A stretch of DNA of 64,000 bases from Candida dubliniensis CD36 (GCF_000026945.1 NC_012861.1:1674001-1738000); one strand, 5' to 3'. Positions 18,662 through 29,574 are shown, numbered from the stretch's first letter. Notes: generated by a model not told the origin, from the letters alone. Translations and numbers: made by a program.

Positions 18662-21427
18662 TCATGGGAAATGCCCAACTCTTGGACCAAAATAACCGTC
18701 GGCTGCCTGTAAAGTAGCGTTCAAATACCCAGTGGCCATGGTCGCATCCCATCCTTCAAATGGGACATTGTTACCCCACCAGGAAATATCTGTTTCATGA
18801 TAGTACACTGCAAAGAAAATGATGATTGATGAAAATGCAATACCAGCTTCAATTCCTGTAGCTAAAAGATAATCATATTTCTGCCACCAAGCTTCATACT
18901 TTCTTTTAACATAGTGCATAAATGCATAACCAACATAAAGACCACCAGTATTATAAGACAAATTATAAGGAGCATAACCTAAAAATCCACCAATAATAAT
19001 CGAAGGTTCAAAATATTTCGAGTATTTCTTAGGGGCCCATTTCTTGAATGCAATACATGGGAAAGCCAATAAGAACCCAATCAAGAAACACCATGCTAAT
19101 ATTGGATATAATCCATTGAAAACTTTCTTAGGTCCAATAACCCCCCATAAAACTGAAGCATTATAGAATGTTGTAGTACCTGGACATGTGAATTTTTGCT
19201 TATTCCCAGGAACACAATAATCTTTTATCCCAGTAATTTGATAGTTAAGAATACCCAATTGAATGAACGATGTAATAAATACAGACAACAATTGACATCT
19301 GTACATTGCTCTTGGTGGGAGCTTAGCATAATGACCTTGTTTCAAATCATTAATGAAATTCTGTGCTTGTCCGTCAATGTTATAACCCAATGCCTTTATA
19401 AATGCTAAGGCTAGCCCATTACCAGGGATAGCATACCCGACAATTAATTCAACTAACACATTAAGCCCAAATCCAAACATGGTTCTTGATTGAACAGTTG
19501 TTAATGGAATCAAAAACACAAAGTTAATGGCCAAGGCAAAGAAAATTCCCCAAACCGGGGTTTCAGCAGGATATACTTTGACACATAATATGGCCAATAC
19601 CAAAGAAATAATAAGAATAATAAGATATGCCCATTCGGGGACTTCTGGGTATGCTCTCATCATAACACTATGAGGATCATTAAAACCATCGTAAGTAGAT
19701 CTTTTGAAATTTCTAATACCCTTATATAACGACTGAAGTGCTTCCCACATTTGCTTATAATTCATAGCAATTTCGTAAACAAAATGGAACGGATAAATGG
19801 CAAAGAAGGCTCCATATACAACCAAGTTCCCAGCAGAATAAAAAGGTGGTCCCACCTCCTTATATTTCTCTTCATCAAACAAAGATTCAGAATTCACAAC
19901 CGCAGTAACATGATAAGGTTTCCCCTCGTTTGTGAAAAGACGATTTGAGTTGATTGGAAGATATCCAGTCCATTTATAATTCGAATAGAATACCCCTAAT
20001 ATGCAAAAAAGTGCAAGTACCATTCCAATATAGTTTTCCAAAGTATTATAAAATGGAGCAATAAATCCACTAGTACCAATAACATTCATATCAAAACTTG
20101 GGATTGGATTTAACCCAAGTCCACCAAAGGAACCAGTCACAACAGCAAGATTATAATTGTCGGGTTTAATCCATGTCATCCAATTGAATTGAGAAAGAGC
20201 TTGGAAAAGATAGTCAGGAATCCAAAAATATAAAAATGAAATACCAGCAGTAATGAAAAAAAAATTATACCCAGAAATACTCCATCCATTGATTCTAGAT
20301 TTCACTTCAGGGGACATCAAAGTTTTGTTTAATCTGACATTAGGTAAAATTGATGGCCAAATCGCCTTTTCTGGGTAAACGGCAAATTGTCTCATTATCC
20401 CAGAAAGTCCAAACCCAAGAAAGTTTGTCGACAATGTTAACAACACTTGATAACCAAAATCAACCCATTTGTTATCATAGAACAATTCTGATTTTTGCAT
20501 CAAAATGTTAGATGAGACATATGAGGTTCCTGAAGAAACACCACAGAAGATAGTGGCAAGCATTTGTTCTTTAAAAGTATATGGACCAGGATTCAAGTCT
20601 ATGGTATATTTCCAAATTTTAAATTTCCATTTGGGTAAAATCCATTCACAAATTAAACCAGTTGGATAAAGAAACACTTGAACAACCGACATCCCAAGTC
20701 CAATACTAGGTTGTCTTTCAGAAAAAAATTGATTAATAACAGCACCAATGGCAGTCCATATAATAGCAACAATATAAACTCTAACAGTTTCAACGGGGAT
20801 TGTTGGATCATCATAAGGATCAGTCACACCTCTAACCTGCGGATATGGTGACCAATAAGCAATCAAAACTGCCTCTAATTTCACTTGCAATTCCCAATCA
20901 ACTATCTTGTAATAAGGTTCGTTAAGATTCTCACTTGCACTGTTGTCTAATGATGAACTTTCTTCAGACACTCTTTTCTCATGAATGAATGCTGACAATT
21001 TGTCTTTTGCAGAAACATTAGATGGATGATCTTTTTCAGAAAAGTCAGTATCTGAGGGAATTTTCCCCTGCTTATAGTTGATCAACTTGGTCCACAACTC
21101 TTCATCTTTGTCCAAAATATTAACATCGTTTTCATGCTCGACCACTGCCTTTTCTAAAATATTTAAAGCTTCTTCAATTGAAATATGTTCAATTTTTTCA
21201 AATATAAATGTGGCTTGGGGTGGTAACTTGTCAAAAGATACCAAAGAATCATAATGTAATCTTTTAAGAATAAAATCCTTTTGGGCGTTTGTCAAAGTTG
21301 TACCAACTTCACCAATAGAAAGAGGGTTTGATGATATTGCCTGAAGGTTTACTTCATGAGCAGCCAAATCCACATGACTAGTAATACTAGTAATAGGAAG
21401 ATCAGGAATTGGTTTCTCTGTGGACAT
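18662..21427 (-). CDS. Oligopeptide transporter, OPT family
   Basis: The 921-residue protein is a proton-coupled oligopeptide transporter of the fungal OPT family, expected in the plasma membrane. Family marks are SPYPQVRGVTDPYDDP (about 210-225), the NPGPYTFKEQMLATIF motif after the first membrane spans, and the conserved SFDMNVIGTSGFIAPF and NGLALAFIKALGYNIDGQAQ regions. There are roughly 12-16 hydrophobic spans from about residue 225 to 905, preceded by an acidic cytosolic N-terminus of about 200 residues. C. albicans has an OPT1-OPT9 set; I cannot tell which member this is. The ATG at 21427 (MSTEKPIPDL) is used; the frame extends 11 codons further but without an ATG. OPT genes are commonly controlled by nitrogen source, and the 2 kb upstream non-coding DNA leaves room for that. 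Confidence 0.93.
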   Translation of the reverse strand: MSTEKPIPDLPITSITSHVDLAAHEVNLQAISSNPLSIGEVGTTLTNAQKDFILKRLHYDSLVSFDKLPPQATFIFEKIEHISIEEALNILEKAVVEHENDVNILDKDEELWTKLINYKQGKIPSDTDFSEKDHPSNVSAKDKLSAFIHEKRVSEESSSLDNSASENLNEPYYKIVDWELQVKLEAVLIAYWSPYPQVRGVTDPYDDPTIPVETVRVYIVAIIWTAIGAVINQFFSERQPSIGLGMSVVQVFLYPTGLICEWILPKWKFKIWKYTIDLNPGPYTFKEQMLATIFCGVSSGTSYVSSNILMQKSELFYDNKWVDFGYQVLLTLSTNFLGFGLSGIMRQFAVYPEKAIWPSILPNVRLNKTLMSPEVKSRINGWSISGYNFFFITAGISFLYFWIPDYLFQALSQFNWMTWIKPDNYNLAVVTGSFGGLGLNPIPSFDMNVIGTSGFIAPFYNTLENYIGMVLALFCILGVFYSNYKWTGYLPINSNRLFTNEGKPYHVTAVVNSESLFDEEKYKEVGPPFYSAGNLVVYGAFFAIYPFHFVYEIAMNYKQMWEALQSLYKGIRNFKRSTYDGFNDPHSVMMRAYPEVPEWAYLIILIISLVLAILCVKVYPAETPVWGIFFALAINFVFLIPLTTVQSRTMFGFGLNVLVELIVGYAIPGNGLALAFIKALGYNIDGQAQNFINDLKQGHYAKLPPRAMYRCQLLSVFITSFIQLGILNYQITGIKDYCVPGNKQKFTCPGTTTFYNASVLWGVIGPKKVFNGLYPILAWCFLIGFLLAFPCIAFKKWAPKKYSKYFEPSIIIGGFLGYAPYNLSYNTGGLYVGYAFMHYVKRKYEAWWQKYDYLLATGIEAGIAFSSIIIFFAVYYHETDISWWGNNVPFEGWDATMATGYLNATLQAADGYFGPRVGHFP

Positions 21428-23472
21428 GTTATTAGCGACTTGAATAATCCCTGTTATCAATGATTATCTTTTTTTTTATAAAATTACTTTACAAGAACAA
21501 TAAGAGGGAAAGTCAAGCAATATTTATGTCAAGGAAAATATAATTTGCAGCCGACAAATCTTAAAAAAAAAAAGAGAACTAAAAGTGAAAGCCCAGTAAG
21601 TGATTAAAACAATGGAAAGTGATATCTCTTGAACAAAAACTGTGAACGGCATCAAAATTATAAATGGAGAATTTAAAACTGTGTTAGAATAAGGTAAAAT
21701 TAATTATTATGGCTCCTAGACAGAACTCACTTTACTTTCAGAATTACATATGTATAATCTAAATGGGTGTGTTTGTCAAAGGTTTGACGTGGTGCACAAT
21801 AGTAAGAAAAGCAGCAATAAATATTAGAAGACGAAGCAATTAGAGACTTGGTACTTTACATGAATATAGCTAGAATCTGTTTGTAAAACCAAAATGGGAT
21901 GAAATCAATAATGGTAGCATTGTCTTTTTTTCACTTTCAAACTGTGGTGGTATCAAATTTTACAAACCCCCCCGAAATTATAGTTTTATCATTCTCTACT
22001 AATTTGAAAGTATGCTTATCTTATTTGTGTTGTCAAGTGAAAAAGTCAAACAATTCTCCACATATCAAGTGTCAACCTCAAATTAATTATGATATCACAG
22101 GTTCTGAAAATTTGCTATCTAAAATTTTTCTATTTTTAGTTATCTTTCTTTCTTAACTTATACCAACTAGTCCTGTGCACTTGTCGTTTGTTTTAACGTA
22201 AGTAGATGTTCAATCAACCATCTTAAGAACTAATTAGGTGCTAAAAAGAAATTTCAATTACAGACATTTCGTTTTGTATGATTTGATAAGAGAAACAAGA
22301 AGGTGATTTTTTAAAAACCGGAGAATACCAGTTAACACGAAAGAACTTCCAATAGCCGAGTTTCATTATTCAATTATGTGGACAAACCTGTGGTTATCAG
22401 TAAATACTGATGATATGACTATAATCCATATCGACACTAATGTGTTTCCTCCACAAGAAAAGGTTAAAATATCAAGCCACACAAATAGAGGTTTATAATT
22501 TACTAAAATTTTGTTATTCTTTTTGCGAATGGTTTTAGAAGCGAAACGTATTCCTATATCATCAATCGGGTACAAAATGACACCAATAAAAAAAGAAACA
22601 ATTGACATATTTGACAAGGGAATGAGCTACCCCAACCAAGAAAATACTCCATTGACTCACTATTATCTATATGTGTATAATCCTCACATAGATATCTTTG
22701 TTCATTTTTCTTATCTATAAGGTGGTTTTAAGTCTGAGGAAATAGTGAACGCCACATTTTGACTAATTTTTTGAAAACCAATTTACTTTCTACGGCACCA
22801 ATTTGTGCGATTACTGGTTCAAGCAACGGTTATGATGCAGACTAAAATTGTGTTTATGTATCGTATTGATATATAATAAATTTACCCTCATTGGTCAATT
22901 TGTTTGTGTAGATAATACCGAGATAGAACTTGGATCACGGTAATAATTTAGAGCGTTCTCAAAATATGAAATCTATCAAACCAACTTGTGTTTGCACGGC
23001 TCAAACAAAAAGATACATCACATAATTCAGTTATCATTAATGATATGATAAATCTATCTTATCAATAGATATGCTTCCATTGTTCAATGTATAAAGAAAA
23101 GAATAATTTAAACCTCATGTTGTTGATCTTGAACTTTCTTAGAATCTCGAGTTGTACAGCTAATAACAAGTGGCAATGAATAATCACTTCATAATAACCC
23201 AGATGATAAGAATGATCTGAGTTAAAATAACGTTTTCAATACTCAACTCAAAGCGCCTCTTGATTTTTACTGATTTATCTTACTTTTTAACACAAATTTA
23301 TCCCAAAATTTGTTCAAATATCAGATCTAACTAAACAAAACCATCTACATTGTAATTGCTCTTTTTTTATTTTTTAAAATATATATTATATTTCAAATAT
23401 AATAAGAAAATAAACTAAACAAATGAATACAAAATAAAAACTCTAACAGATCTTACATAATATTCAACTAGC
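21428..23472. other. Long intergenic region between peptide transporter gene and TEF1
   Basis: No recognised gene is found in 2.0 kb. Two short frames, 22366-22617 on minus and 22511-22720 on plus, overlap each other and show no known domain. The right end (about 23340-23470) is AT-rich and should hold the 3' UTR of TEF1; the left end should hold the promoter of the transporter gene. Confidence 0.5.
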
Positions 23473-24849
23473 TTATTTCTTAGCAGCTTTTTGAGCAGCC
23501 TTGGTAACTTTACCAGCTTTGTCGGATTTTTCAACAGATTTGATGACACCAACAGCAACGGTTTGTCTCATATCTCTGACAGCGAATCTACCTAATGGTG
23601 GGTAGTCAGTGAAAGCTTCAACACACATTGGTTTGGTTGGGACCATCTTGACAATAGCAGCGTCACCGGATTTGACGAATTTTGGATTTTCTTCCAATTT
23701 CTTACCAGTTCTTCTGTCAATCTTTTCAACCAAAGTGTCGAATTTACAAGCAATGTGGGCAGTGTGACAATCCAAGACTGGAGAGTAACCAGCAGAGATT
23801 TGACCTGGATGGTTCAAGACAATGACTTGGGCATTGAAAGAGTCACAACCCTTTGGTGGATCGTTCTTGGAGTCACCACAAACGTTACCTCTTCTAATTT
23901 CTTTGACAGAAACATTCTTAACGTTGAAACCAACATTGTCACCTGGAACACCTTCAACCAATTGTTCGTGATGCATTTCAACGGATTTGACTTCAGTGGT
24001 AACACCAGCTGGGGCAAAAGTGACAACCATACCGGCTTTAATGACACCAGTTTCAACTCTACCGACTGGCACAGTACCAATACCACCGATCTTGTAAACA
24101 TCTTGCAATGGCAATCTCAATGGTTTGTCGGTTGGTCTGGTTGGTGGTTCAATAGCATCAATAGCTTCTAACAAGGTCTTACCAGTAACCTTACCGGATT
24201 TGGTTTCCTTTTCCCAACCCTTGTACCATGGACAGTTGGTGGAAGCTTCAATCATGTTGTCACCATTCCAACCAGAGATTGGAACGAATGGAACAGTCTT
24301 TGGGTTGTAACCAACCTTCTTGACGAAGTTAGAGGTTTCCTTGATGATTTCTTCAAATCTGTTTTTGTCCCATTTGACAGAGTCCATCTTGTTGACAGCA
24401 ACAATCAATTGTTTGACACCCAAAGTGTAAGCCAACAAAGCGTGTTCTCTGGTTTGACCATCCTTAGAAATACCGGCTTCGAATTCACCAGTACCACCAG
24501 CAATAATCAAAATAGCACAATCAGCTTGAGAAGTACCAGTGATCATGTTCTTGATGAAATCTCTGTGACCTGGAGCATCAATGACGGTAACGTGGTATTT
24601 TGGAGTTTCGAATTTCCACAAAGCGATATCAATGGTGATACCTCTTTCTCTTTCAGCCTTCAATTTATCCAAGACCCAGGCGTATTTGAAAGAACCTTTA
24701 CCCAATTCAGCAGCTTCTTTTTCGAATTTTTCAATGGTTCTTTTATCGATACCACCACACTTGTAAATTAAGTGACCGGTGGTAGTAGATTTACCGGAAT
24801 CGACGTGACCAATAACAACAACGTTAACGTGAGTTTTTTCTTTACCCAT
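23473..24849 (-). CDS. TEF1: Translation elongation factor EF-1 alpha
   Basis: The 458-residue GTPase delivers aminoacyl-tRNA to the ribosomal A site. All G motifs are visible: GHVDSGKST (about 14-22), DAPGH (about 91-95) and NKMD (about 153-156), followed by the two beta-barrel domains and a lysine-rich C-terminus ending in KAAQKAAKK. Length and sequence match Candida EF-1 alpha with only a handful of differences from what I recall of C. albicans. Codon use is strongly biased (GGT, GTC/GTT, AAG, TTG), unlike neighbouring genes, as expected for a very highly expressed gene. The promoter (24850-25200) carries a CACGTG box and a TTAGGGCTA element. C. albicans has two nearly identical copies (TEF1, TEF2), so the copy number label is provisional. 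Confidence 0.97.
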   Translation of the reverse strand: MGKEKTHVNVVVIGHVDSGKSTTTGHLIYKCGGIDKRTIEKFEKEAAELGKGSFKYAWVLDKLKAERERGITIDIALWKFETPKYHVTVIDAPGHRDFIKNMITGTSQADCAILIIAGGTGEFEAGISKDGQTREHALLAYTLGVKQLIVAVNKMDSVKWDKNRFEEIIKETSNFVKKVGYNPKTVPFVPISGWNGDNMIEASTNCPWYKGWEKETKSGKVTGKTLLEAIDAIEPPTRPTDKPLRLPLQDVYKIGGIGTVPVGRVETGVIKAGMVVTFAPAGVTTEVKSVEMHHEQLVEGVPGDNVGFNVKNVSVKEIRRGNVCGDSKNDPPKGCDSFNAQVIVLNHPGQISAGYSPVLDCHTAHIACKFDTLVEKIDRRTGKKLEENPKFVKSGDAAIVKMVPTKPMCVEAFTDYPPLGRFAVRDMRQTVAVGVIKSVEKSDKAGKVTKAAQKAAKK

Positions 24850-25105
24850 GATTGATTATGACTATAAAGTGTGAAGAAAGGAAAAAGGAAAAAGAAGAAG
24901 AAGTAAAATCAAGATGACGAGGAAAAAAAAAATTTTTTTTTTTTTTTTACTTTGTAAAAGTTGAACGAGAGAAAGTGAACAGCAGAACTTTTTTCTTGCA
25001 GTTTCATGAGAATAGTAGATAGTTAGGGGGAGAACAAAAGGTATGACTGATTTCACTAAGATAACAAATGCGCTATAATATTAGTCGCACAAATACAAAA
25101 ACAAA

Positions 25106-25111
25106 CACGTG
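25106..25111. promoter_or_regulatory. CACGTG E-box (Cbf1-type site)
   Basis: A perfect CACGTG palindrome about 257 bp upstream of the TEF1 ATG. In C. albicans, Cbf1 and Tbf1 bind ribosomal protein promoters, and translation-factor genes often share that control. Its pairing with the TTAGGG element 24 bp away supports a functional site; that is inference. Confidence 0.5.
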
Positions 25112-25135
25112 CAATTCACGAGAAAGTAAGAGTAA

Positions 25136-25144
25136 TTAGGGCTA
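25136..25144 (+). promoter_or_regulatory. TTAGGGCTA element (Tbf1-type site)
   Basis: The TTAGGG core with flanking CTA matches the Tbf1 recognition type used in C. albicans ribosomal protein gene promoters. It lies about 290 bp upstream of the TEF1 ATG next to the CACGTG box. Confidence 0.5.
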
Positions 25145-25200
25145 CAACCCCATATAAGAATAATGATACAAGTTTTATAGTAATAGCAAATATTATACAG

Positions 25201-27390
25201 TTATTTTTTTCTACTCCGTTTACTGGTATGCTGTATCAGGGTCTCCAGTGGTAAAGCTGATCCATCCAATTTCTCTAATAATCTTTCTTGGTTGATCATA
25301 GACTCATTGTCTTGATATCTTATTTGTGACATCATGTCCTCTTCAAGTGTTACATCTGGATTAATATCGTGATCATTTTGACCATCAGTAAACGAATTTG
25401 CAGCTTCTAGTAATTTCCGTTTAATTGATTTCGGAGATTTACCTCGTACCAATTTACCATATTTTTGTTTCAGGTTAACTCTTCGTGGTGAGGGCAACTT
25501 CACCAGATTATCCATTGTAGGTTGTTCTTGTGCATCAATTTCTTGACTCTTGGGACCAAAGGAACTTTCTCTACTGGCTTTATCCAAATTCTTTACATAC
25601 TCCAATAATGATTTCGGTTTATTATAGTTGCTAGGTGCAAAAATACACCACTGTAAATCTGTAATATCGGGCATGATAAGATGCGATTTGTTAGTCGAGA
25701 GTTCTAAAATTTCCCACAAATACGCAACCGAGACAACTGGGATATTCCATCGTTTTGCAGCATCAATTTTGTTTTTAGATGACATAACCGATACTGATCC
25801 ACCAGTTGGACAATTGATAATGTCCTTACATTTGTACTGAAATAGCTTTGGTGAATTCTTCACAAAACTCGGTTTAAATAAATTGATATTTAAAATTAGC
25901 AAATCTCTCTGTTCTGACAAGGTCTCACAGTACTCAAAGTTCAATGCTCCTATTAGTTTTTCAATGTGTAATAATTCAATGCCAGTAAATCCCGATGTAC
26001 AAATTCTAAATGATTTTTTGGACGGCACTAATCCCTTCATTGGTTGCCCCCATCTATCTAATATAATTTTTTTGTAAAACATGCATCTTTCGATAAAAAA
26101 CTCGGTAACAACTTTAACAAACCCATTGGTAATTCTCAGCTTAAGGTCAGCAGGTAGGACTTTTAAAATCAGCACAGATTGGTACCCCTTTTTCGCTGGA
26201 ATAACGACATGTGTGATAGAATCATCGTTTGGGTCATCAGATATTTCACCCAGGTAGTTTTCAATTGCCTTGGATAATAAGTCAAATTCACGAGAATCAA
26301 AACCAACCGTGTAGTAATTAAACCCTAAGAATAATTGACTTTCCAGAACATTCGGCAGACTTTCTTTACTTTCAGAAACCAATTTAAGATCCACACGAAG
26401 ATTCTTACCGTTTAATTCGGGTTTTTGGTTATCGTTATTAGTAGTAGTCTTTTTATTTCCATTTCCATTGTCTTTTTCAACTTTGGTTTCAATATCTTCT
26501 TCGTCATCATCATCGTCGTCATCATCATCATCCCATGTCCTGTCATGAATCAATTGCTTTGTCTGTTTCTTAGTGTGGTCCATTATTGAATTCCAAATAT
26601 CAGTATTAGTTTTATTATTTGTGATTTTCCGTTTTACTTCTGGCTCTACTGACTCTGATCTTTTCTGCTTCTGCTGGGATTTCTGTTTCTGTTTCTCCTG
26701 ATAATCAAAAACTTCAGGCCAAACAGCACATCCTCTATCGTAACAATCATTTGGATCGTTGCTTAAAATATAATCTTTCCAATCTAAGGCTGCACCTCTT
26801 AGTATACTATCAACTATCCAAATAGGGTGTATTGCAGGAACATTCCATTCGAGAGCCTTGTTGTATCTTGTACCTCGTGGATCAGCAGTGATGATAAATT
26901 TTTGGTGACACAGTAAGGACTCTTTGGCAACACCACCATTATCAACAAACAACTTGAACAAATTCTTGGGACGAAAATACTCGGGTGAAGTGTTAGTATG
27001 CTCTCGAAATTTTACCGTGTTGACTAAATGATCGATCTGAGAGATTGTCATTTCTATTCTCGAAAAGCATGCACTCAACTGGGCAAATATTGCCAACCCA
27101 TATTTCTCTATTCGTAGTAAATCCAGGCTTTCATCTTCACCGTTTATCCAATGTTTATGAATCGTGAAAATGGAATCAGCATCTATAAATATAATGTCTG
27201 GTCTATACTTTATGCAAAATCTATACTTCTCAGTGTCTCGGTCCCCTACTATAAGATAATTGACATCTGTCATTAAATCTGAATAATGAATACCACCAAG
27301 GGTCTCTATTTTTCCTACCACCTCTCGTCGTGTTGTTGATTCTAACCCAGTGCAACAGAATAGTAACCCCGTAAATGGTTTCAATGACAT
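25201..27390 (-). CDS. DPB11: BRCT-repeat replication initiation and checkpoint protein Dpb11
   Basis: The 729-residue protein carries four BRCT domains in two pairs. The first pair covers about 1-220: KPFTGLLFCCTGLESTTRRE, LGGIHYSDLMTDVNYLIVGD, then FRPKNLFKLFVDNGGVAKES and IHPIWIVDSILRG. The second pair covers about 345-580: LFLGFNYYTVGFDSREFDLL, ITHVVIP, then FRICTSGFTGIELLHIEKLI and VSVAYLWEILE. An acidic linker with an aspartate run separates the pairs. This is the Dpb11/TopBP1/Rad4 layout: phospho-Sld2 and Sld3 bind the BRCT pairs to load the replicative helicase, and the protein also activates Mec1. The C-terminal 140 residues are basic and probably nuclear-targeting. An MCB box lies about 230 bp upstream. 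The length matches yeast Dpb11 (764). Confidence 0.92.
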   Translation of the reverse strand: MSLKPFTGLLFCCTGLESTTRREVVGKIETLGGIHYSDLMTDVNYLIVGDRDTEKYRFCIKYRPDIIFIDADSIFTIHKHWINGEDESLDLLRIEKYGLAIFAQLSACFSRIEMTISQIDHLVNTVKFREHTNTSPEYFRPKNLFKLFVDNGGVAKESLLCHQKFIITADPRGTRYNKALEWNVPAIHPIWIVDSILRGAALDWKDYILSNDPNDCYDRGCAVWPEVFDYQEKQKQKSQQKQKRSESVEPEVKRKITNNKTNTDIWNSIMDHTKKQTKQLIHDRTWDDDDDDDDDDEEDIETKVEKDNGNGNKKTTTNNDNQKPELNGKNLRVDLKLVSESKESLPNVLESQLFLGFNYYTVGFDSREFDLLSKAIENYLGEISDDPNDDSITHVVIPAKKGYQSVLILKVLPADLKLRITNGFVKVVTEFFIERCMFYKKIILDRWGQPMKGLVPSKKSFRICTSGFTGIELLHIEKLIGALNFEYCETLSEQRDLLILNINLFKPSFVKNSPKLFQYKCKDIINCPTGGSVSVMSSKNKIDAAKRWNIPVVSVAYLWEILELSTNKSHLIMPDITDLQWCIFAPSNYNKPKSLLEYVKNLDKASRESSFGPKSQEIDAQEQPTMDNLVKLPSPRRVNLKQKYGKLVRGKSPKSIKRKLLEAANSFTDGQNDHDINPDVTLEEDMMSQIRYQDNESMINQERLLEKLDGSALPLETLIQHTSKRSRKK

Positions 27391-28380
27391 GATTTACTAA
27401 ATCAAGGGTAACTAATACCAAAAAACTACTATATTGAAAAGATGAATAATTAAAATACTTTATGTTAATACAATATCACTCTATGCAAACATGTAAATCA
27501 CAGAAAATGCCAGAAAGGAAGGGATAGATGCAAATGAATTGGCTTGAAATATGTTATAGAACCTTTTTATGGTAATTCATGATTAGTATTATTATTTTTT
27601 TTTTTTTTTCGATTTCACGCGTTTGAACTTCTCTGTTTGTAATCTACAATATCGTGGTTTTTGCCTTTTCTGGTGATGTCCCACTTCCCTTCATTTTGAT
27701 AAGAATGATTTTGATCAAAGACTAGAAATCAATCAAGAAATCTTATCAGAGAAGAGCGGTTCTGGTGTTGATTTGACTAGTACCCTAAAGGAAAAGAAAA
27801 TAAACTGCAGATTTGTGTAAATTTGTTCTTCCTGAGAATAATATAGTTTTTCAACTTAACGGCATGATTAAGAGAAGTTGTTTAGATTGAAAGATAATCA
27901 CCTGACATACTTTACACCTCAAAGTGAAAATAAATCTATACTCGTAGTAAAAGTAGTTCCCACAAACAGAGCCATTAAACGACCGGCTCTGCCATTTGGC
28001 CCGTGGGATGATGTTCGTTGGAGAATGAATTCCCGGCGGGGCAAAGCTCCGACACACACACACACACACACACAAACCTTAAAACTAAAACTAATACTAA
28101 AAAAACCTCCCCATTTATTCTTTTAACCCCACGATTCTTTTTCTCAAGAGTATAATATAACTTACACACATTTATCATTATTATATAAAACCCACCCACA
28201 CGACAAGAAAAAAATAATAATTACATAGAAGAAAACAAAAAAAACGTATGACGAAAGTTATAAAAACAAATTATATAAATATCCATTAGTTTTCATTGGT
28301 TGATATCGTTTTTTTTTTCTTCTTCCATTTATTAGAAAGAGTATCCTTAATATTTACAGTGAATTAAACTCCGAGACAAA
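27391..28380. other. Divergent promoter region between DPB11 and the peroxisomal hydrolase gene
   Basis: No gene is seen in 990 bp. It contains the MCB box at 27617, a T-run at 27597-27609, a (CA)n run at about 28052-28073 and AT-rich sequence before the plus-strand gene. Short frames over 27851-28199 are made of the CA repeat and are not called. Confidence 0.6.
27617..27622. promoter_or_regulatory. MCB box (ACGCGT) upstream of DPB11
   Basis: A perfect ACGCGT lies 227 bp upstream of the DPB11 ATG and next to a T-run. MBF-type factors bind this box to drive G1/S genes in yeasts, and DNA replication genes are the usual targets, so the match of motif and gene is good. Confidence 0.55.
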
Positions 28381-29574
28381 ATGCATTTGAAACCAGGCGA
28401 TTCCCCATATTATGAACGTACTTTAAAGATCAAGAATGCTGCCAATCCACGTGCTCCAGGTTCAGTTGTATTATCCAAACCTAGTCATTTAACCGAAGAT
28501 TATCAATTGAAAATTGCCTATCGTAAATATGTAACCACTAGACAGATTCCTTTCAATTCACCAAGAATAAATTTCTTGTTTTTACATGGTAATGGGATGA
28601 ATAAGGGTATTTGGCATTATCAAATTGATAAATTATTTACCATGTATGAAGTTAGTTTCCCAGATATGCATATTGATACCGTTATTGCTGCTGATCATGT
28701 CAACATGGGTGATTCAGCCTTTGTCAATCGTGGTAAATTAGGACATGTATCTGATTGGAATGATTTTGCCAGAGATTGTATTATGATTGCAAAAATCCAT
28801 GAAAAAGAAGCATTTCTTCATCCTAATGCATTTAATGTTGTTGTGGCACATTCAATGGGTGGGTTTATTGCCATGCAGATGACTGCAAATGAACCAAACT
28901 TGTTCCAATCGTCGATATTAATCAACCCCGTATGCGTTACGTTCCCTGAGTTACGACACCATAATTTGAAGGTGTATCAGGATTGGTACCACCGTGACTT
29001 TGTAAAGTTTTATTTTGATAATATCCCTGAGGGTGAAAATTGGTATCATAAGATCTATGAACATTACACCAATAGATCTTTTTACAGAAAGTTTCATCCG
29101 GTTGTGTTACGGAATATGCTAGAAGATGAAATTCCCGAAATGTATGACAGATCGAAATATTACCGAACTGTCGAATTGAAACATGACGGGTTGGAAGATT
29201 ATATTAATTATTATAATTCCGAGGAGTCAATCACTGCCACCAAGTCATGCTATGAACAAATCAGAGTTCCTACAAAAATATTATGTGGAGAAAATGATGC
29301 ATTGGCAACTTTTATTGATTCACAAAAAGATCATGAATTGAACTTTGCTGATATCCATGTCCTTGAAGGAAAATATCATAATATGCATGCTGAGAGTCCC
29401 GATTTGATTATGAGTTTAGTTAATGACTTTGTTGTAACATGTTATAAAGATCATCCAAAAGTGACCGATTTTGAATATTATAAAAAGTATGGAAGTGATT
29501 ATAAACTGATATTAAGGAAAAAGAAGTTGCATGATTTATTAGGAGACGATACGAAAATCCCCAGCAAGTTATAA
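28381..29574 (+). CDS. Peroxisomal alpha/beta hydrolase (LPX1-like), PTS1 SKL
   Basis: The 397-residue protein is an alpha/beta hydrolase. It has the oxyanion strand LFLHGNGMNKGIWH (about 64-77), the nucleophile elbow AHSMGG with Ser near 158, a plausible acid in GENDALATF (about 302-310) and a catalytic His in KYHNMHAESP (about 333). It ends in PSKL, a canonical type 1 peroxisomal targeting signal. S. cerevisiae Lpx1, a peroxisomal lipase, has the same fold, similar length and a QKL end, so this is probably its relative; substrate unknown, presumably a lipid or acyl ester. No signal peptide or membrane segment is present. The gene is divergent from DPB11. The start context AAAATG with an A-rich leader is good. 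Confidence 0.88.
   Translation: MHLKPGDSPYYERTLKIKNAANPRAPGSVVLSKPSHLTEDYQLKIAYRKYVTTRQIPFNSPRINFLFLHGNGMNKGIWHYQIDKLFTMYEVSFPDMHIDTVIAADHVNMGDSAFVNRGKLGHVSDWNDFARDCIMIAKIHEKEAFLHPNAFNVVVAHSMGGFIAMQMTANEPNLFQSSILINPVCVTFPELRHHNLKVYQDWYHRDFVKFYFDNIPEGENWYHKIYEHYTNRSFYRKFHPVVLRNMLEDEIPEMYDRSKYYRTVELKHDGLEDYINYYNSEESITATKSCYEQIRVPTKILCGENDALATFIDSQKDHELNFADIHVLEGKYHNMHAESPDLIMSLVNDFVVTCYKDHPKVTDFEYYKKYGSDYKLILRKKKLHDLLGDDTKIPSKL

Larger units (their letters stand above)
24850..25200 (-). promoter_or_regulatory. TEF1 promoter region
   Basis: These 351 bp separate TEF1 from the DPB11 stop codon, both on the minus strand, so they must hold the TEF1 promoter. Going away from the TEF1 ATG there is a pyrimidine/purine-rich leader, a poly(dA:dT) block near 24924-24949 (A9 followed by T16), a TTAGGGGG at about 25021-25028, the CACGTG at 25106 and the TTAGGGCTA at 25136. 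The poly(dA:dT) block next to the start would keep the core promoter nucleosome-poor. Confidence 0.6.

Noticed and set aside
22366..22720. Two overlapping short frames with hydrophobic stretches
   Set aside because: They lie on opposite strands over the same DNA, show no recognised family and have near-random composition.
24125..24771. Several long open frames on the plus strand across TEF1
   Set aside because: They are antisense shadows of the strongly codon-biased TEF1 gene; its restricted codons remove stops on the other strand.
27851..28199. Overlapping small frames on both strands
   Set aside because: They are built from the CA dinucleotide array and surrounding promoter sequence and carry no domain.
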